The notes beneath the pieces are model-generated. The model saw only the letters and a program-made list of their open reading frames with translations, was not told the DNA's origin and searched no databases. A program made the translations under genes and the position numbers. This document shows, one piece after another, positions 1 through 8,877 of a DNA stretch of 64,000 bases; position 1 is the stretch's first letter; each line of letters starts with the position of its first letter. Source of the DNA: Serinicoccus chungangensis (GTDB taxonomy: Bacteria; Actinomycetota; Actinomycetes; Actinomycetales; Dermatophilaceae); assembly GCF_006337125.1 (NCBI RefSeq), contig NZ_CP040887.1, positions 1,178,001 to 1,242,000 of the forward strand, written 5' to 3'.

Positions 1-2
1 GC

Positions 3-1076
3 AGCGTCGCCGTCATCGGTCCGAACGCCGACCGTCTGGAGGCGCTCTTCGGCTGCTACGCCTTCGTCACCCACGTGCTGCCGCAGCACCCCGGGACCGA
101 CGCGGGCATCGCGGCTCCGACGGTCCTGGAGGCGGTGACCCGGGAGTGGCCGCGGGCGAGCGTGAGCCACGCGCAGGGGTGTCCGGTCGAGGGCGGGGAC
201 GACGCGGGCATCGCCGAGGCGGTCGCCACCGCGCGGGACGCCGAGGTCGCCGTCGTGGTGGTGGGCGACCAGTCCGGCCTCTTCGGGCGGGGGACCTCCG
301 GGGAGGGCAGCGACCGCGACGACCTCGAGCTGCCCGGTCGGCAGCGCACGCTGGTGGAGGCCGTGGTGGCGACCGGGACCCCGGTCGTGCTCGTGCTCAT
401 GACCGGGCGTCCCTACGCGGTCGGCTGGGCCCTGGCCTCCTGCGCCGCCGTCGTCCAGGCCTTCTTCCCCGGCGAGGAGGGCGCGGGCGCCGTCGCCGGG
501 GTCCTGTCCGGCCGGGTCAACCCCTCCGGTCGCCTCCCGGTCAGCCTGCCCCGCTCGACCGGGAGCCAGCCCTACACCTACCTCCACCCGACGCTGGGGG
601 GCGACACCGACGTGACCAACCTCTCGAGCCGTCCCGCGCTGCCCTTCGGTCACGGGCTGAGCTACACCACCCTCGAGCGACGCGACCTGCGGGTGCGGGC
701 CGGCGCCGCCTCGGAGGGACTGGACGTCTCGGTGACCGTGAGCAACACCGGAGACCGGTCCGGCGTGGAGGTGGTCCAGCTCTACGTCCGGGACCTCGTC
801 GCCACCGTGACCCGCCCGGTCGCCCAGCTCGTGGGCTACGCCCGGGTCGAGCTGGAGGCGGGCGCGAGCGCGGACGTGCGCCTCGTGGTGCCGCCGGCGC
901 GGCTGGCCTTCACCGACCGCGACGGCGCCAAGGTCGTCGAGCCCGGTGACCTGGAGGTGTGGGTGGGGTCCTCGGTCGCGGACCGCGACCTGCTGAGCAC
1001 GGTGACGCTGTCCGGCGACGTGCACCACGTCGGGGTCCGGGACCCTCGGCGCACCGAGGTGCTGGTGGAGCGGTGA
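3..1076 (+). CDS. Glycoside hydrolase family 3 beta-glycosidase, 3' part only
   Basis: The gene enters from outside the window, and the reading frame is open from base 3. The visible part starts at the VAVIGPNAD strand that opens the GH3 C-terminal alpha/beta sandwich domain. It continues through the GEGSDRDDLELP segment typical of the family's acid/base loop and the FGHGLSYT motif. It ends in a fibronectin-III-like domain (SVTVSNTGDRSGVEVVQLYV). The N-terminal TIM barrel with the nucleophile Asp is not visible, so substrate (beta-glucoside or beta-xyloside) cannot be assigned. No signal peptide can be judged. A ROK regulator follows 38 nt downstream on the same strand, which suggests a sugar-use locus. 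Family assignment is firm; specificity is open. Confidence 0.9.
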   Translation, partial: SVAVIGPNADRLEALFGCYAFVTHVLPQHPGTDAGIAAPTVLEAVTREWPRASVSHAQGCPVEGGDDAGIAEAVATARDAEVAVVVVGDQSGLFGRGTSGEGSDRDDLELPGRQRTLVEAVVATGTPVVLVLMTGRPYAVGWALASCAAVVQAFFPGEEGAGAVAGVLSGRVNPSGRLPVSLPRSTGSQPYTYLHPTLGGDTDVTNLSSRPALPFGHGLSYTTLERRDLRVRAGAASEGLDVSVTVSNTGDRSGVEVVQLYVRDLVATVTRPVAQLVGYARVELEAGASADVRLVVPPARLAFTDRDGAKVVEPGDLEVWVGSSVADRDLLSTVTLSGDVHHVGVRDPRRTEVLVER

Positions 1077-1101
1077 CCGGGGTGGCGGACCCCCGTCTGA
1101 G

Positions 1102-1107
1102 TAGGCT
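1102..1107 (+). promoter_or_regulatory. Leaderless -10 element (TAGGCT) of the ROK gene
   Basis: TAGGCT lies 7 nt before the ATG at 1115, the spacing expected when transcription starts at the start codon. No Shine-Dalgarno sequence lies between them. The element supports the ATG at 1115 over more upstream in-frame starts. Confidence 0.55.
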
Positions 1108-1114
1108 TCCCCGC

Positions 1115-2350
1115 ATGCCTGCTCTCCCCGTGACGGCCGGTCCGTCGGCCTCCGCGCGCCAGTCCAGCGTGCGCGCCACCAACCTCGGGGTCGTGCTGCG
1201 CTGCCTGTGCGCGGCGCCGGAACCGCTCTCCCGGGCCGGCGTGGCCGCGGCCACCGGCCTGACCCGCTCGACCGTCTCGCGCCTGGTCGACGACCTGGTC
1301 GGTGGCGGGCTGGTGGAGGAGGGGTCGGCGACGACGGTGGGCCCGGGGCGGCCCGGCACCCCGCTGACCCCGTCCGGCCGCGTCTGCGCGCTGGGGCTCC
1401 AGGTCAACGCCGCCCACGTGGCCGTGCGCCTCATCGACCTGCGCGGCGTGGTCCGTGCGGAGTCGCGGTCCGAGCCCGACCTCGTGGGCTCGGAGCCGAC
1501 GGCCGCGCTGCGGCTGCTGGACGGGCACCTGCGCGAGTGCCTGGCCGCGGTGCCCGAGGGTGGTCGGGTGGTGGCCGCGGGGATGGCGCTGCCGGGCGTG
1601 GTCGACACCGCCGGCCAGCGGCTGCTCACCGCGCCCAACCTCGGCTGGCGCGAGGTCGCGCCCGCCCGGTGGGTGCACCCCCTGCTGCCGGGCACGCCGC
1701 TCACCCTGGGCAACGAGGCCAACCTGGCCGCCCACGCCTTCGCCCAGCCGGCACCGGGGCGACCCGGGCCGTTCAGCCACTTCGTCTACGTCTCCGGCGA
1801 GATCGGCATCGGCGGGGCGGTCGTCGTCGACGCGGAGGTGCAGGCGGGGCGGCACGGCTTCGCGGGGGAGCTGGGCCACATGACCTTCCGTCCCGGCGGC
1901 GACCCGTGCCCGTGCGGGGCCGACGGGTGCCTCGAGCGCTATGCCGGGCGCCTGGCCATGACCCGCCGCGCCGGGCTGCCGGACGGCACCACGCTGGCCG
2001 AGCTGGGGGAGCGCGCCGAGCAGGGGCATCCCGGCAGCCGGGAGGCCCTCGACCTGGCGGCCGAGGCGCTTGGGGTCGTCCTCGCCGGCGTGGTCAACCT
2101 GCTCGACGTCCCCACCGTCGTCCTGGGCGGGGAGATCGGCGACCTCGCCCGGCAGCTGGGCCCGGCGGTCGAGGACCGCCTCCGGAGGAGGGTCCTGGCG
2201 GCGGAGTGGATGTCGGTGACCGTCGCGCGCGACGAGGACGACGTCGCCGGCGCCACGGGCGGGGCGCTGCGTCTGCTCACGGACGTGGTCGCCGACCCCG
2301 TCGCCCACCTCGTCGACGGGCGCCGCGGCGCGGCGCCGGTCCTCGCCTGA
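1115..2350 (+). CDS. ROK-family transcriptional regulator
   Basis: A 411-residue protein of usual length for ROK repressors. Residues about 25-65 form a MarR-like winged helix-turn-helix (AGVAAATGLTRSTVSRLVDDL). The rest is the ROK sugar-kinase-like fold, with the structural zinc motif CPCGADGCLE beginning at Cys265. Members of this group bind operator DNA and release it on binding a sugar or phosphosugar. The position 38 nt after a GH3 glycosidase gene suggests control of that locus, though the effector cannot be read from sequence. ATG 1115 is chosen because a TAGGCT -10 element sits 7 nt upstream, and longer versions would read back into the GH3 gene. Confidence 0.9.
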   Translation: MPALPVTAGPSASARQSSVRATNLGVVLRCLCAAPEPLSRAGVAAATGLTRSTVSRLVDDLVGGGLVEEGSATTVGPGRPGTPLTPSGRVCALGLQVNAAHVAVRLIDLRGVVRAESRSEPDLVGSEPTAALRLLDGHLRECLAAVPEGGRVVAAGMALPGVVDTAGQRLLTAPNLGWREVAPARWVHPLLPGTPLTLGNEANLAAHAFAQPAPGRPGPFSHFVYVSGEIGIGGAVVVDAEVQAGRHGFAGELGHMTFRPGGDPCPCGADGCLERYAGRLAMTRRAGLPDGTTLAELGERAEQGHPGSREALDLAAEALGVVLAGVVNLLDVPTVVLGGEIGDLARQLGPAVEDRLRRRVLAAEWMSVTVARDEDDVAGATGGALRLLTDVVADPVAHLVDGRRGAAPVLA

Positions 2351-2358
2351 GGCCGGCC

Positions 2359-3165
2359 CTACCGCGACGGGTGCCCGCGCCCGGCGGTCAGCGCGTCGAG
2401 CAGGTCGGCCGCCTCGAGCATGGCCGGGCCGTACCACGTGAGCAGGCGCCCGCTCACCAGCCGCGTGGGCGTCCGCGCGAACGCCTCCGGCCCGTCGTCG
2501 GGCGTGAAGACGTAGGGCTCGTCGGGCAGCAGGGCGACGTCGGCGCCGGCGGCGTCCAGGTCAGCGAGGTCGACCCGGGGGTAGCGCTCCGGCGCGGAGG
2601 CGTAGACGTTGTCCACACCTCCGCGGGCGAGCAGGTCGGTGGTGAAGGTGCGCGGGCCGACGACCATCCACGGGTCGCGCCAGACCGGCACGGCGACCCG
2701 CGGGCGGGACGGCGGGCGTTCCTCCCCGGGAGGGGCCGGGCGCGGGCCGGCCCAGCGGTGCTCGACCTGCGTCAGCCACTCCGGCGCTCCCCAGCCCAGC
2801 ACCTCGACGAGCAGCCGGCGCAGCACCCGCAGCGCGTCGTCGACCGACTCCACCACGCCGACCCACACCGGGATGCCGGCGGCGCGCAGCCGCTGGACGT
2901 CCAGCTCGCGGTTCTCCTCCTGCACGCACACCACGAGGTCGGGCTCGAGCGCGGCGACCGCCGCACGGTCGGGGTTCTTGGTCCCCCGGACCCGGGGCAC
3001 GTCGAGGTCGGCGGGGTGCGTGCACCAGTCGGTCGCGCCCACGAGGGCGCCGGGGCGGGTGCGCGCCAGGGCCTCGGTGAGCGAGGGGACCAGCGAGACG
3101 ACCCGCTCCACCGGGCCGTCGGGCACCTCGGCCACCCCGCCGAGGTCGTCCCGCACGGCTCTCAC
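2359..3165 (-). CDS. Helical-backbone metal receptor (BtuF/FhuD-like, no signal peptide)
   Basis: This 268-residue protein resembles the periplasmic-binding-protein fold of BtuF-type receptors. It has an early RVVSLVPSLTEAL strand-helix, a DRAAVAALEPDLVVCVQEENR segment, and a long connecting helix after SVDDALRVL. It has no signal peptide or lipobox, unlike a true transport receptor, so it is probably cytoplasmic. Actinobacterial proteins of this kind are usually annotated only as helical backbone metal receptor. Its GTG start overlaps the stop of the upstream uridylyltransferase gene by 4 bp, so translation is probably coupled. The pairing gives no obvious metabolic logic, and no ABC permease or ATPase lies nearby. 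Confidence 0.75.
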   Translation of the reverse strand: MRAVRDDLGGVAEVPDGPVERVVSLVPSLTEALARTRPGALVGATDWCTHPADLDVPRVRGTKNPDRAAVAALEPDLVVCVQEENRELDVQRLRAAGIPVWVGVVESVDDALRVLRRLLVEVLGWGAPEWLTQVEHRWAGPRPAPPGEERPPSRPRVAVPVWRDPWMVVGPRTFTTDLLARGGVDNVYASAPERYPRVDLADLDAAGADVALLPDEPYVFTPDDGPEAFARTPTRLVSGRLLTWYGPAMLEAADLLDALTAGRGHPSR

Positions 3166-4544
3166 GCGCCCCCCAGCGTGGTCCCGTCCTCGACCGTCCC
3201 GCCCTCGGGGCCGAGGTGGGCGACGCCCTCGACCCGGACCCCGGCGCCGAAGCGCCAGTCACCCTCCACCTCGAGGCGCTCGGCGTCGACCAGCGAGGGG
3301 ACCCCGTGGGGGAAGCGCTCGTCGAAGTCGCCGATCATGCCGTAGCAGTCCTTGGTGAGGTCCACCACCGGCGCCGGGTCGACGGTCCGGCTCAACCGGT
3401 AGGACGTGCCGTCCACGGCATACGCGTCCGAGCGCAGCAGCGCCAGCTCGTTGGTGGTCTTGACCGGCACGAAGCGGTCGCGGGTCACCGCGATCGCGGC
3501 GGCGTCGTCGAAGAGCTCGACCGCGCTGCCCATCGCCGACTCGATCTGGATGACGGGGGTCGAGCCCTTGTCGGTCGGGTCGACCGTCTTGGCGTTGCGG
3601 ATGAGCGGCAGCTCCATGACGCCGTCCCGCTCGGTCAGCATGTCGCGGAGGCGGGCGAGGTCGAACCACAGGTTGTTGGTGTTGACGAAGGGGTGCTTGT
3701 CGCCGTCCATGAAGTGGACCATCTCGTCCTCGGCGGTCTGCGCCGTGTCGCGCAGCACGAGCCGGCCGTCCGCGCGGCGGCGCACGAGGTGCCCGCCCTT
3801 CTTGTCCATCTCGGTGCGCCGGCACACCTCGGCGGCGAAGCCCGCCCCGCTGCCCGCGAACCACGCGGCGACCCGCCCGTCGGCCACCGCGCCGAGGTTG
3901 TCGATGTTGGAGACGAAGGCATACCGGAAGCCGCCGTCGAGCAGCTGGTCCAGGAGGCCGCTGGCCAGCAGCGAGGGGTAGAGGTCGCCGTGCCCGGGCG
4001 GGCACCACTCGAGCCGCGGGTCGGCCTCCCAGGTGACCGGGGTGAGGTCGTCCGCGCGCAGCTTGGGCTCCTGGCTCTGGACGAAGTCCAGGGGTATGCC
4101 GTCCACCTCCAGGTCGGGGTAGCGCTCCAGGACCTCCAGGGTCGCCTCGCGGGTGGAGAAGCTGTCCATGAGGACGAGGGGCAGGGTGACGTCGAAGCGC
4201 TCGCGCAGCGCCAGGACCTGCCGGACCGTGATGTCGAGGAAGGTGAGCCCGTCACGCACCGGCAGCAGCGACTTCGGGCCGGCCAGCCCCATGGACGTGC
4301 CCAGACCGCCGTTGAGGGTGATGACCGCGGTGGCGGCCAGCGCCTCGCGGGCCTCGTCCTCGCCCACCTCGACGTCCTCGAGGTGCGCCGAGGGGAGGGC
4401 GGGCTCGACGTCGGACTCCGCGATGAGTCCGGTCGCCCCCGCCGCCAGGTGGTCGTAGTGCCGGGCGAAGGTGTCGCGGGCCGGCTGGCTCACGCCGGCC
4501 TCCACCATGCGGTCCAGGGCCTGCTGACGTCCAGATGCGCTCAT
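3162..4544 (-). CDS. UTP--glucose-1-phosphate uridylyltransferase, eukaryotic (UDPGP) type
   Basis: A 460-residue member of the UDPGP family, unrelated to GalU. It carries the nucleotide-binding loop LNGGLGTSMG followed by AGPKS near residues 77-93, then MDSFSTRE, FVQSQEPK, and WCPPGHGDLYPSL, a family hallmark. It then has the FVSNIDNLGA segment and the FVNTNNLWFDL signature. It makes UDP-glucose from UTP and glucose-1-phosphate for cell-wall and trehalose/glycan pathways. The ATG at 4544 is preceded at 6 nt by a TAGGTT -10 element. The 3' end overlaps the metal-receptor gene by 4 bp. The assignment is firm. Confidence 0.93.
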   Translation of the reverse strand: MSASGRQQALDRMVEAGVSQPARDTFARHYDHLAAGATGLIAESDVEPALPSAHLEDVEVGEDEAREALAATAVITLNGGLGTSMGLAGPKSLLPVRDGLTFLDITVRQVLALRERFDVTLPLVLMDSFSTREATLEVLERYPDLEVDGIPLDFVQSQEPKLRADDLTPVTWEADPRLEWCPPGHGDLYPSLLASGLLDQLLDGGFRYAFVSNIDNLGAVADGRVAAWFAGSGAGFAAEVCRRTEMDKKGGHLVRRRADGRLVLRDTAQTAEDEMVHFMDGDKHPFVNTNNLWFDLARLRDMLTERDGVMELPLIRNAKTVDPTDKGSTPVIQIESAMGSAVELFDDAAAIAVTRDRFVPVKTTNELALLRSDAYAVDGTSYRLSRTVDPAPVVDLTKDCYGMIGDFDERFPHGVPSLVDAERLEVEGDWRFGAGVRVEGVAHLGPEGGTVEDGTTLGGA

Positions 4545-4550
4545 GGGACC

Positions 4551-4556
4551 AACCTA
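4551..4556 (-). promoter_or_regulatory. Leaderless -10 element (TAGGTT) of the uridylyltransferase gene
   Basis: On the minus strand TAGGTT lies 6 nt before the ATG at 4544 with no ribosome-binding site between. The hexamer includes the TAG stop codon of the upstream DUF1295 gene, so the two genes are packed end to end but can start separately. Confidence 0.55.
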
Positions 4557-5435
4557 CCGAGACCGGCCGGCCCCGGCTCGCGGGCCGACCGGGAAGAGCA
4601 CCGGGGTCCGCGCCTTCCAGGCCTCGTAGTCCTCGCGGCCTCCCCAGCGCTCGTCGGCGCGGCGCTCCAGCGCCGGCACGCCGCTGCCGAAGCGCAGCAG
4701 CAGGTAGACGAGCACGGGGGAGAGGAGCGTGACGTGCTGCCAGCCGACGAGCGGCGCCGCCGCGACCAGGGCCACCCCGGTCCACACCAGGACCTCCCCG
4801 ACGTAGTTCGGGTGGCGCGACCACGACCACAGACCGCCCCGGACGAACTCGCCCTCGTGGCGCGGGTCGGCCCGGAAGGCCGCCTTCTGGGCGTCCGCCA
4901 GGGCCTCGACGGCGAGGCCGACCACCCAGACCACGACCCCGGCACACGCCAGGACACCCAGCGGGGCACGGTCGCCGGAGGTGATCGCCGCCAGGGCCGC
5001 ACCGGCCGTGAAGGTCACCCACAGCGCCTGCACCGTCCATGCCATGAGGAAGCCGGACCAGCTCTGCTTGAGCTCGTCGAAGCGGCCGTCCGTGCCGGCC
5101 CGGGTGATCCGACGGAACAGGAAGGTCCCCAGCCGCGCAGCCCACACCAGCACCATGCCGGCGAGCATCCAGGTGCGCGCGTCCCGGTCGGCCACGAGGA
5201 CGAGCGCGAGGACCGTGACCAGCTGGAAGGTGAGGGAGCCGGTGAGGTCGAAGAAGCGCTCGGTCTGCGCCCGGAAGGAGGGGACGTAGACCACCCAGTT
5301 GAGGGCGTAGGCGAGCAGGACGAGGGCGCCCATGAGCGGGGGGCCGTCCAACAGCAGCTGACCCCCGTCAGATGCGGCCAGGGCGAGCAGGAGGCCCGCG
5401 ACCGTGGCCAGGGCGGACAGCAGCAGGCTCTTCAC
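4554..5435 (-). CDS. DUF1295 / steroid 5-alpha-reductase-like membrane protein
   Basis: A 293-residue integral membrane protein with about seven hydrophobic segments. Near residue 220 it has the motif LWSWSRHPNYVGE, typical of the DUF1295/ICMT-like family whose C-terminal helices bind NADPH or a methyl donor. The family includes steroid reductase-like and isoprenylcysteine methyltransferase-like enzymes; the substrate here is unknown. The GTG at 5435 is chosen because TAGGGT lies 7 nt upstream, and the longer open frame runs back through the 5451-5492 hairpin into the sugar-permease gene. It is a stand-alone gene ahead of the uridylyltransferase. Confidence 0.8.
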   Translation of the reverse strand: MKSLLLSALATVAGLLLALAASDGGQLLLDGPPLMGALVLLAYALNWVVYVPSFRAQTERFFDLTGSLTFQLVTVLALVLVADRDARTWMLAGMVLVWAARLGTFLFRRITRAGTDGRFDELKQSWSGFLMAWTVQALWVTFTAGAALAAITSGDRAPLGVLACAGVVVWVVGLAVEALADAQKAAFRADPRHEGEFVRGGLWSWSRHPNYVGEVLVWTGVALVAAAPLVGWQHVTLLSPVLVYLLLRFGSGVPALERRADERWGGREDYEAWKARTPVLFPVGPRAGAGRSR

Positions 5436-5442
5436 CCTGGCC

Positions 5443-5448
5443 ACCCTA
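5443..5448 (-). promoter_or_regulatory. Leaderless -10 element (TAGGGT) of the DUF1295 gene
   Basis: TAGGGT on the minus strand, 7 nt before the GTG at 5435, next to the hairpin that ends the sugar-transport operon. It supports the GTG start. Confidence 0.5.
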
Positions 5449-5450
5449 GA

Positions 5451-5492
5451 CACCGGTGGGGCGAGACGCCCGCGCGTCTCGCCCCACCGGTG
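5451..5492 (-). terminator. Perfect 18-bp hairpin ending the alpha-glucoside-type transport operon
   Basis: The left arm (5451-5468) and right arm (5475-5492) are exact inverted repeats of 18 bp with a 6-base loop. The structure lies 12 nt past the stop of the last permease gene. There is no U-tract on either strand, as is common for actinobacterial terminators. It should also work in the other direction. Confidence 0.7.
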
Positions 5493-5503
5493 GGCAGGGA
5501 CCG

Positions 5504-6442
5504 TCAGCCCTTGACCCCGCCGGCCAGCAGGCCCCGGACGAAGTACCGCTGCAGGAGGAGGAACACCGTCACCGGCACGACCATGGCGACGAAGGCGCCT
5601 GCCGAGAGCAGGTGCCAGGCCGTCCCCCGCGTGCCCGTGAGGTCCGCGAGGCGAACGGTGAGCGGCGCCACGTCCGGCGACGAGCCGAAGACCAGGCCGA
5701 CGAGCAGGTCGTTCCAGACCCAGAGGAACTGGAAGATCCCGAAGGCCGCGATCGCCGGCACCAGCAACGGCAGCAGCACCTGGAAGAAGATCTTGACGTG
5801 GCCTGCGCCGTCGACCCGGGCCGCCTCGATCAGCGACCTGGGGATGTCCATCATGAAGTTGTGCAGCAGGAAGATGGCCAGGGGCAGCGCGAAGATCGTG
5901 TGCGAGAGCCAGACCGGCCAGAACGAGCCGACGATGCCCCAGTTGTTGTACTGCGTCAGCAGCGGGATCATGGTGATCTGGATCGGCACGATCTGCAGCG
6001 CGAAGACCGCCACGAACAGCATGTTGCGCCCGGGGAAGTCCAGCCAGGCGAAGGCGTACGCGGCCAGCAGGGCCAGCGTGATCGGGATGATCACTGCGGG
6101 GAGGGTGATGACGATGGTGTTGACGAAGACGTCGATGAAGTTCGTCGAGCCTCCGTAGAGGACGGCGTCGTAGTTGGCCCACGTGACGGCCGGGTCGCCG
6201 AAGAAGGTCCACCAGCCGGAGGTCCGGATGTCGATCTCGGGCCGGAACGAGGTCACGAACAGACCGAGGGTCGGGACCGACCAGAGGATCGCGATGACGA
6301 TCGCGATGACGCTGGCCCACGGGGAGGACAGCCGCGTCTTGGCGTCCACCGCCCGCTGCTCGGCCTTGGTGAGCTTGCGCGGTCCGGTGCTCTTCGTCGG
6401 TGCCGGCCCGGGGACGTCCGGGACGGTGGTCGCCTGGCTCAT
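5504..6442 (-). CDS. Carbohydrate ABC transporter permease, MalG/AglG type
   Basis: A 312-residue inner-membrane permease with six hydrophobic segments. The cytoplasmic EAA loop, EAARVDGAGHVKIFFQVLLP, is where the ATPase docks. The N-terminus (MSQATTVPDVPGPAP) is a polar tail before the first membrane helix. The ATG at 6442 overlaps the stop of the preceding permease gene by 4 bp, so the two are translationally coupled. It would form the channel with the 6439-7419 partner for the sugar delivered by the 7501-8877 lipoprotein. No ATPase gene is present, so a shared MsiK-type ATPase elsewhere is likely (inference). Confidence 0.93.
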   Translation of the reverse strand: MSQATTVPDVPGPAPTKSTGPRKLTKAEQRAVDAKTRLSSPWASVIAIVIAILWSVPTLGLFVTSFRPEIDIRTSGWWTFFGDPAVTWANYDAVLYGGSTNFIDVFVNTIVITLPAVIIPITLALLAAYAFAWLDFPGRNMLFVAVFALQIVPIQITMIPLLTQYNNWGIVGSFWPVWLSHTIFALPLAIFLLHNFMMDIPRSLIEAARVDGAGHVKIFFQVLLPLLVPAIAAFGIFQFLWVWNDLLVGLVFGSSPDVAPLTVRLADLTGTRGTAWHLLSAGAFVAMVVPVTVFLLLQRYFVRGLLAGGVKG

Positions 6443-7419
6443 CGCTGCTCCTCTGCAAGTTTCATCTGACGCACGTTGTAGACGACGATCGGGATGACCA
6501 TGACGAACAGCAGCACCGCGAGCGTGGCGCCGATGCCGGTCTCGGCCCGCACGAAGCTGCGGGTGTAGAACTCGTTCGCGACGATCGAGGTGTCGAAGTT
6601 GCCACCCGTCATGGTGAAGACGATGTCGAAGACTTTCAGGGTGGCCATGGCGATCGTGGTGACGACCACGACCACGGCCGGGCGGATGGAGGGGACGGTG
6701 ACCGAGCGGAACATCTGCCAGTTGGTCACCCCGTCCAGCTTGGCCGCCTCGATGATGTCGTCGGGGATGGCCTTGATGGAGGCGGACAGGATCGTCATGG
6801 CGAAGCCGGACTGGATCCACACCATGACGGCGATGAGGAAGAAGGTGTTCCACGGCCAGGTCAGCAGGAACTGCTGGCTGTCGAAGCCGAGCCAGACGAG
6901 CAGCTGGTTGGCCAGCCCGGTCTGCGGCTGGCTGGTGGGCTTGAAGTCGTAGACGAACTTCCAGATGATGCTGGCCCCCACCATGGAGATCGCCATGGGG
7001 AGGAAGACCAAGGTCTTGGCGAGCTTCTCGAACCGGGTGCGGTCCACGAGGACGGCGTACACCAGGCCGACGGCCGTCGACACCAGGGGGACCAGGAGCA
7101 CCCACAACAGGGTGTTGAGCAGCACGACCCGCAGCGCTGGGCTGCCGAAGACCTCGGCGTAGTTGCTGAGGCCGACCCAGTCTCGCCCGCTGTCGCCCTG
7201 GAACGAGTTGATCATGGTGACGATCGCGGGGTAGACAAGCCCGAAGACGACGAGGAGTGCGGCGGGGCCGAGGAAGGCCAGGACGGTGATCCACTGCGGC
7301 ATCCGCGGCCGGTCGGTGAGGAAGAGCACCAGCGCCATCACCGCGACGAAGAGCAGGATGGCGATGCCCATGACGATGAACTTCTCGACCGGCGTGCCGG
7401 TGCTGAGCAGAAACTCCAT
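6439..7419 (-). CDS. Carbohydrate ABC transporter permease, MalF/AglF type
   Basis: A 326-residue permease with six to eight hydrophobic segments and the EAA loop EAAKLDGVTNWQMFRSVTVP. The start at 7419 is chosen because GAAAGGA lies 8-9 nt upstream, whereas the longer frame lacks a ribosome-binding site and runs through the 7447-7494 hairpin. It pairs with the MalG-type protein downstream (4-bp overlap). The extra hydrophobic N-terminal segment (FIVMGIAILLFVAVMALVLFL) is common in AglF-type permeases. Confidence 0.92.
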   Translation of the reverse strand: MEFLLSTGTPVEKFIVMGIAILLFVAVMALVLFLTDRPRMPQWITVLAFLGPAALLVVFGLVYPAIVTMINSFQGDSGRDWVGLSNYAEVFGSPALRVVLLNTLLWVLLVPLVSTAVGLVYAVLVDRTRFEKLAKTLVFLPMAISMVGASIIWKFVYDFKPTSQPQTGLANQLLVWLGFDSQQFLLTWPWNTFFLIAVMVWIQSGFAMTILSASIKAIPDDIIEAAKLDGVTNWQMFRSVTVPSIRPAVVVVVTTIAMATLKVFDIVFTMTGGNFDTSIVANEFYTRSFVRAETGIGATLAVLLFVMVIPIVVYNVRQMKLAEEQR

Positions 7420-7446
7420 GGCGTGGGTCCTTTCGTGGCGGACCGG

Positions 7447-7494
7447 GACGACGCGGGGGCGGGCGATGACTCTGCCGCCCACCCCCGCGTCGTC
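7447..7494 (-). terminator. Intercistronic hairpin between binding-protein and permease genes
   Basis: Arms at 7447-7464 and 7477-7494 pair over 18 bp with one mismatch and a 12-base loop. The hairpin sits just after the stop of the binding-protein gene and before the permease genes. It probably terminates part of the transcripts or protects the upstream message, giving more binding protein than permease. Confidence 0.6.
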
Positions 7495-7500
7495 GACCGG

Positions 7501-8877
7501 TCAGTCCCAGCTGTTCTCGATCATCGTCAGCACGGACTCGGTGTCCTCACCGGTGATCCAGTTGGTCATCCCCGTCCAGAAGCTGCCCGTGCCGATCGCG
7601 GCCGGCATGAGGTCGGAGCCGTCGAACCGGATCGTCGTGGCCTCGTCGGTCAGCAGCTCGTAGGCCAGCTGGTCGATGGGCGACTTCAGGTTCGCCGGGT
7701 CCAGCCCGGAGTTCGCCGACACCCATCCCGGGGGGGAGACCTTGGCCTTGGCGTTCGACCACTCGGGGCTGGCGAGGTAGGCCTGCAGAGCCTTGACCTC
7801 AGGGCGGTCGGCGAACATCATCGTGAACTCACCGCCGACGAGCACTGGCTGCGCTTCCGGGTCGTTGCCGGGCAGGTAGAAGGCGAAGACGTCGCCGTCC
7901 TCGGCCACGTTGGTGCCCTCGGGCCAGTTGGCCTGGTAGAAGGACGCCTGACGGTGCAGGAAGCAGCTGCGGTCCAGGATCGGCAGCCCGGCCTCGCCGA
8001 ACGGGGTGACCGCGATGGATTCGACGCCGCCGAGCCCGCCGTTGACCATGTCCGGGTTCTTGAGGATGGTGCCGACCTGGTTCAGCGCGTCCACGACCGT
8101 CGGGTCGTCGAAGGGGATCTCGTGCGCGACCCACTGGTCGTAGACCTCCGGGCCGGCAGCGCGCAGCATCACGTCCTCGAGCCAGTCCGTGGCGGGCCAG
8201 CCGGTGGCGTTCCCCGACTCGATACCGGCGCACCAGGGCTTGGCGTCCGGGTGGTCGGCAGCGATCTGCTCCGACAACGCGTACATGTCGTCCCACGTCT
8301 CGGGGATCTCGTAGCCGTTCTCCTCGAAGGCGGCCGGGGCATACCAGACGAACGACTTCACGTTGGCGCCCAACGGGGCACCGTAGTAAGTGCCGTCGAC
8401 GGTGCCGTAGCCCTTCCAGGACTCGTTGTAGTACTCGTCGACGTTGGCCTCGGCCTGTTCGCCGACCGGGACGACGGCGTCGGGGAAGTCGTTGACGATC
8501 CGCTCCACCAGCCCGGGCTGGGGCACCCAGGCCATGTCGGGGGCGTTGCCGGCCTCCAACCGGACGGGCAGCTGGGTCTCGAACTGGCGGGAACCCTCGT
8601 ACTCCACGGTCACGCCCGTGCACTCCTCGAAGGGCGTGAACGACTCGATGAAAGCCTGGTCCTCGGGGGAGACGATGGAGGTGTAGATACCCACGGTGGT
8701 GCCCTCGAGGTCGCCGTACTGCTCGTAGGGCTCGCAGGACACGTCCACCGACGCGAGCGCCTCGTCGACATCCTCCCCTCCGCCGGATCCGCCGGAACCG
8801 CCGCACGCCGCCAGCGTCACGCCGGCCAGTCCGAGTGAGGCGGCCATCGCCAACCTCCGGGTCGTCTTACTGCGCAT
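7501..8877 (-). CDS. Sugar ABC transporter substrate-binding lipoprotein, AglE-like
   Basis: A 458-residue lipoprotein. The signal sequence MRSKTTRRLAMAASLGLAG ends in the lipobox VTLAAC, followed by a Gly/Ser linker. The mature part has features I recognise from alpha-glucoside (AglE-type) receptors: an early GTTVGIYTSIVSPEDQAFIESF, a YEGSRQFETQLPVRLEAGNAPDMAWVPQPGL segment, and four well-spaced cysteines. It is anchored outside the membrane and feeds the two permeases downstream. The ATG at 8877 has AGAAAGGA upstream. Alpha-glucoside specificity is inference from similarity; general sugar binding is firm. Its gene diverges from icmF. Confidence 0.88.
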   Translation of the reverse strand: MRSKTTRRLAMAASLGLAGVTLAACGGSGGSGGGEDVDEALASVDVSCEPYEQYGDLEGTTVGIYTSIVSPEDQAFIESFTPFEECTGVTVEYEGSRQFETQLPVRLEAGNAPDMAWVPQPGLVERIVNDFPDAVVPVGEQAEANVDEYYNESWKGYGTVDGTYYGAPLGANVKSFVWYAPAAFEENGYEIPETWDDMYALSEQIAADHPDAKPWCAGIESGNATGWPATDWLEDVMLRAAGPEVYDQWVAHEIPFDDPTVVDALNQVGTILKNPDMVNGGLGGVESIAVTPFGEAGLPILDRSCFLHRQASFYQANWPEGTNVAEDGDVFAFYLPGNDPEAQPVLVGGEFTMMFADRPEVKALQAYLASPEWSNAKAKVSPPGWVSANSGLDPANLKSPIDQLAYELLTDEATTIRFDGSDLMPAAIGTGSFWTGMTNWITGEDTESVLTMIENSWD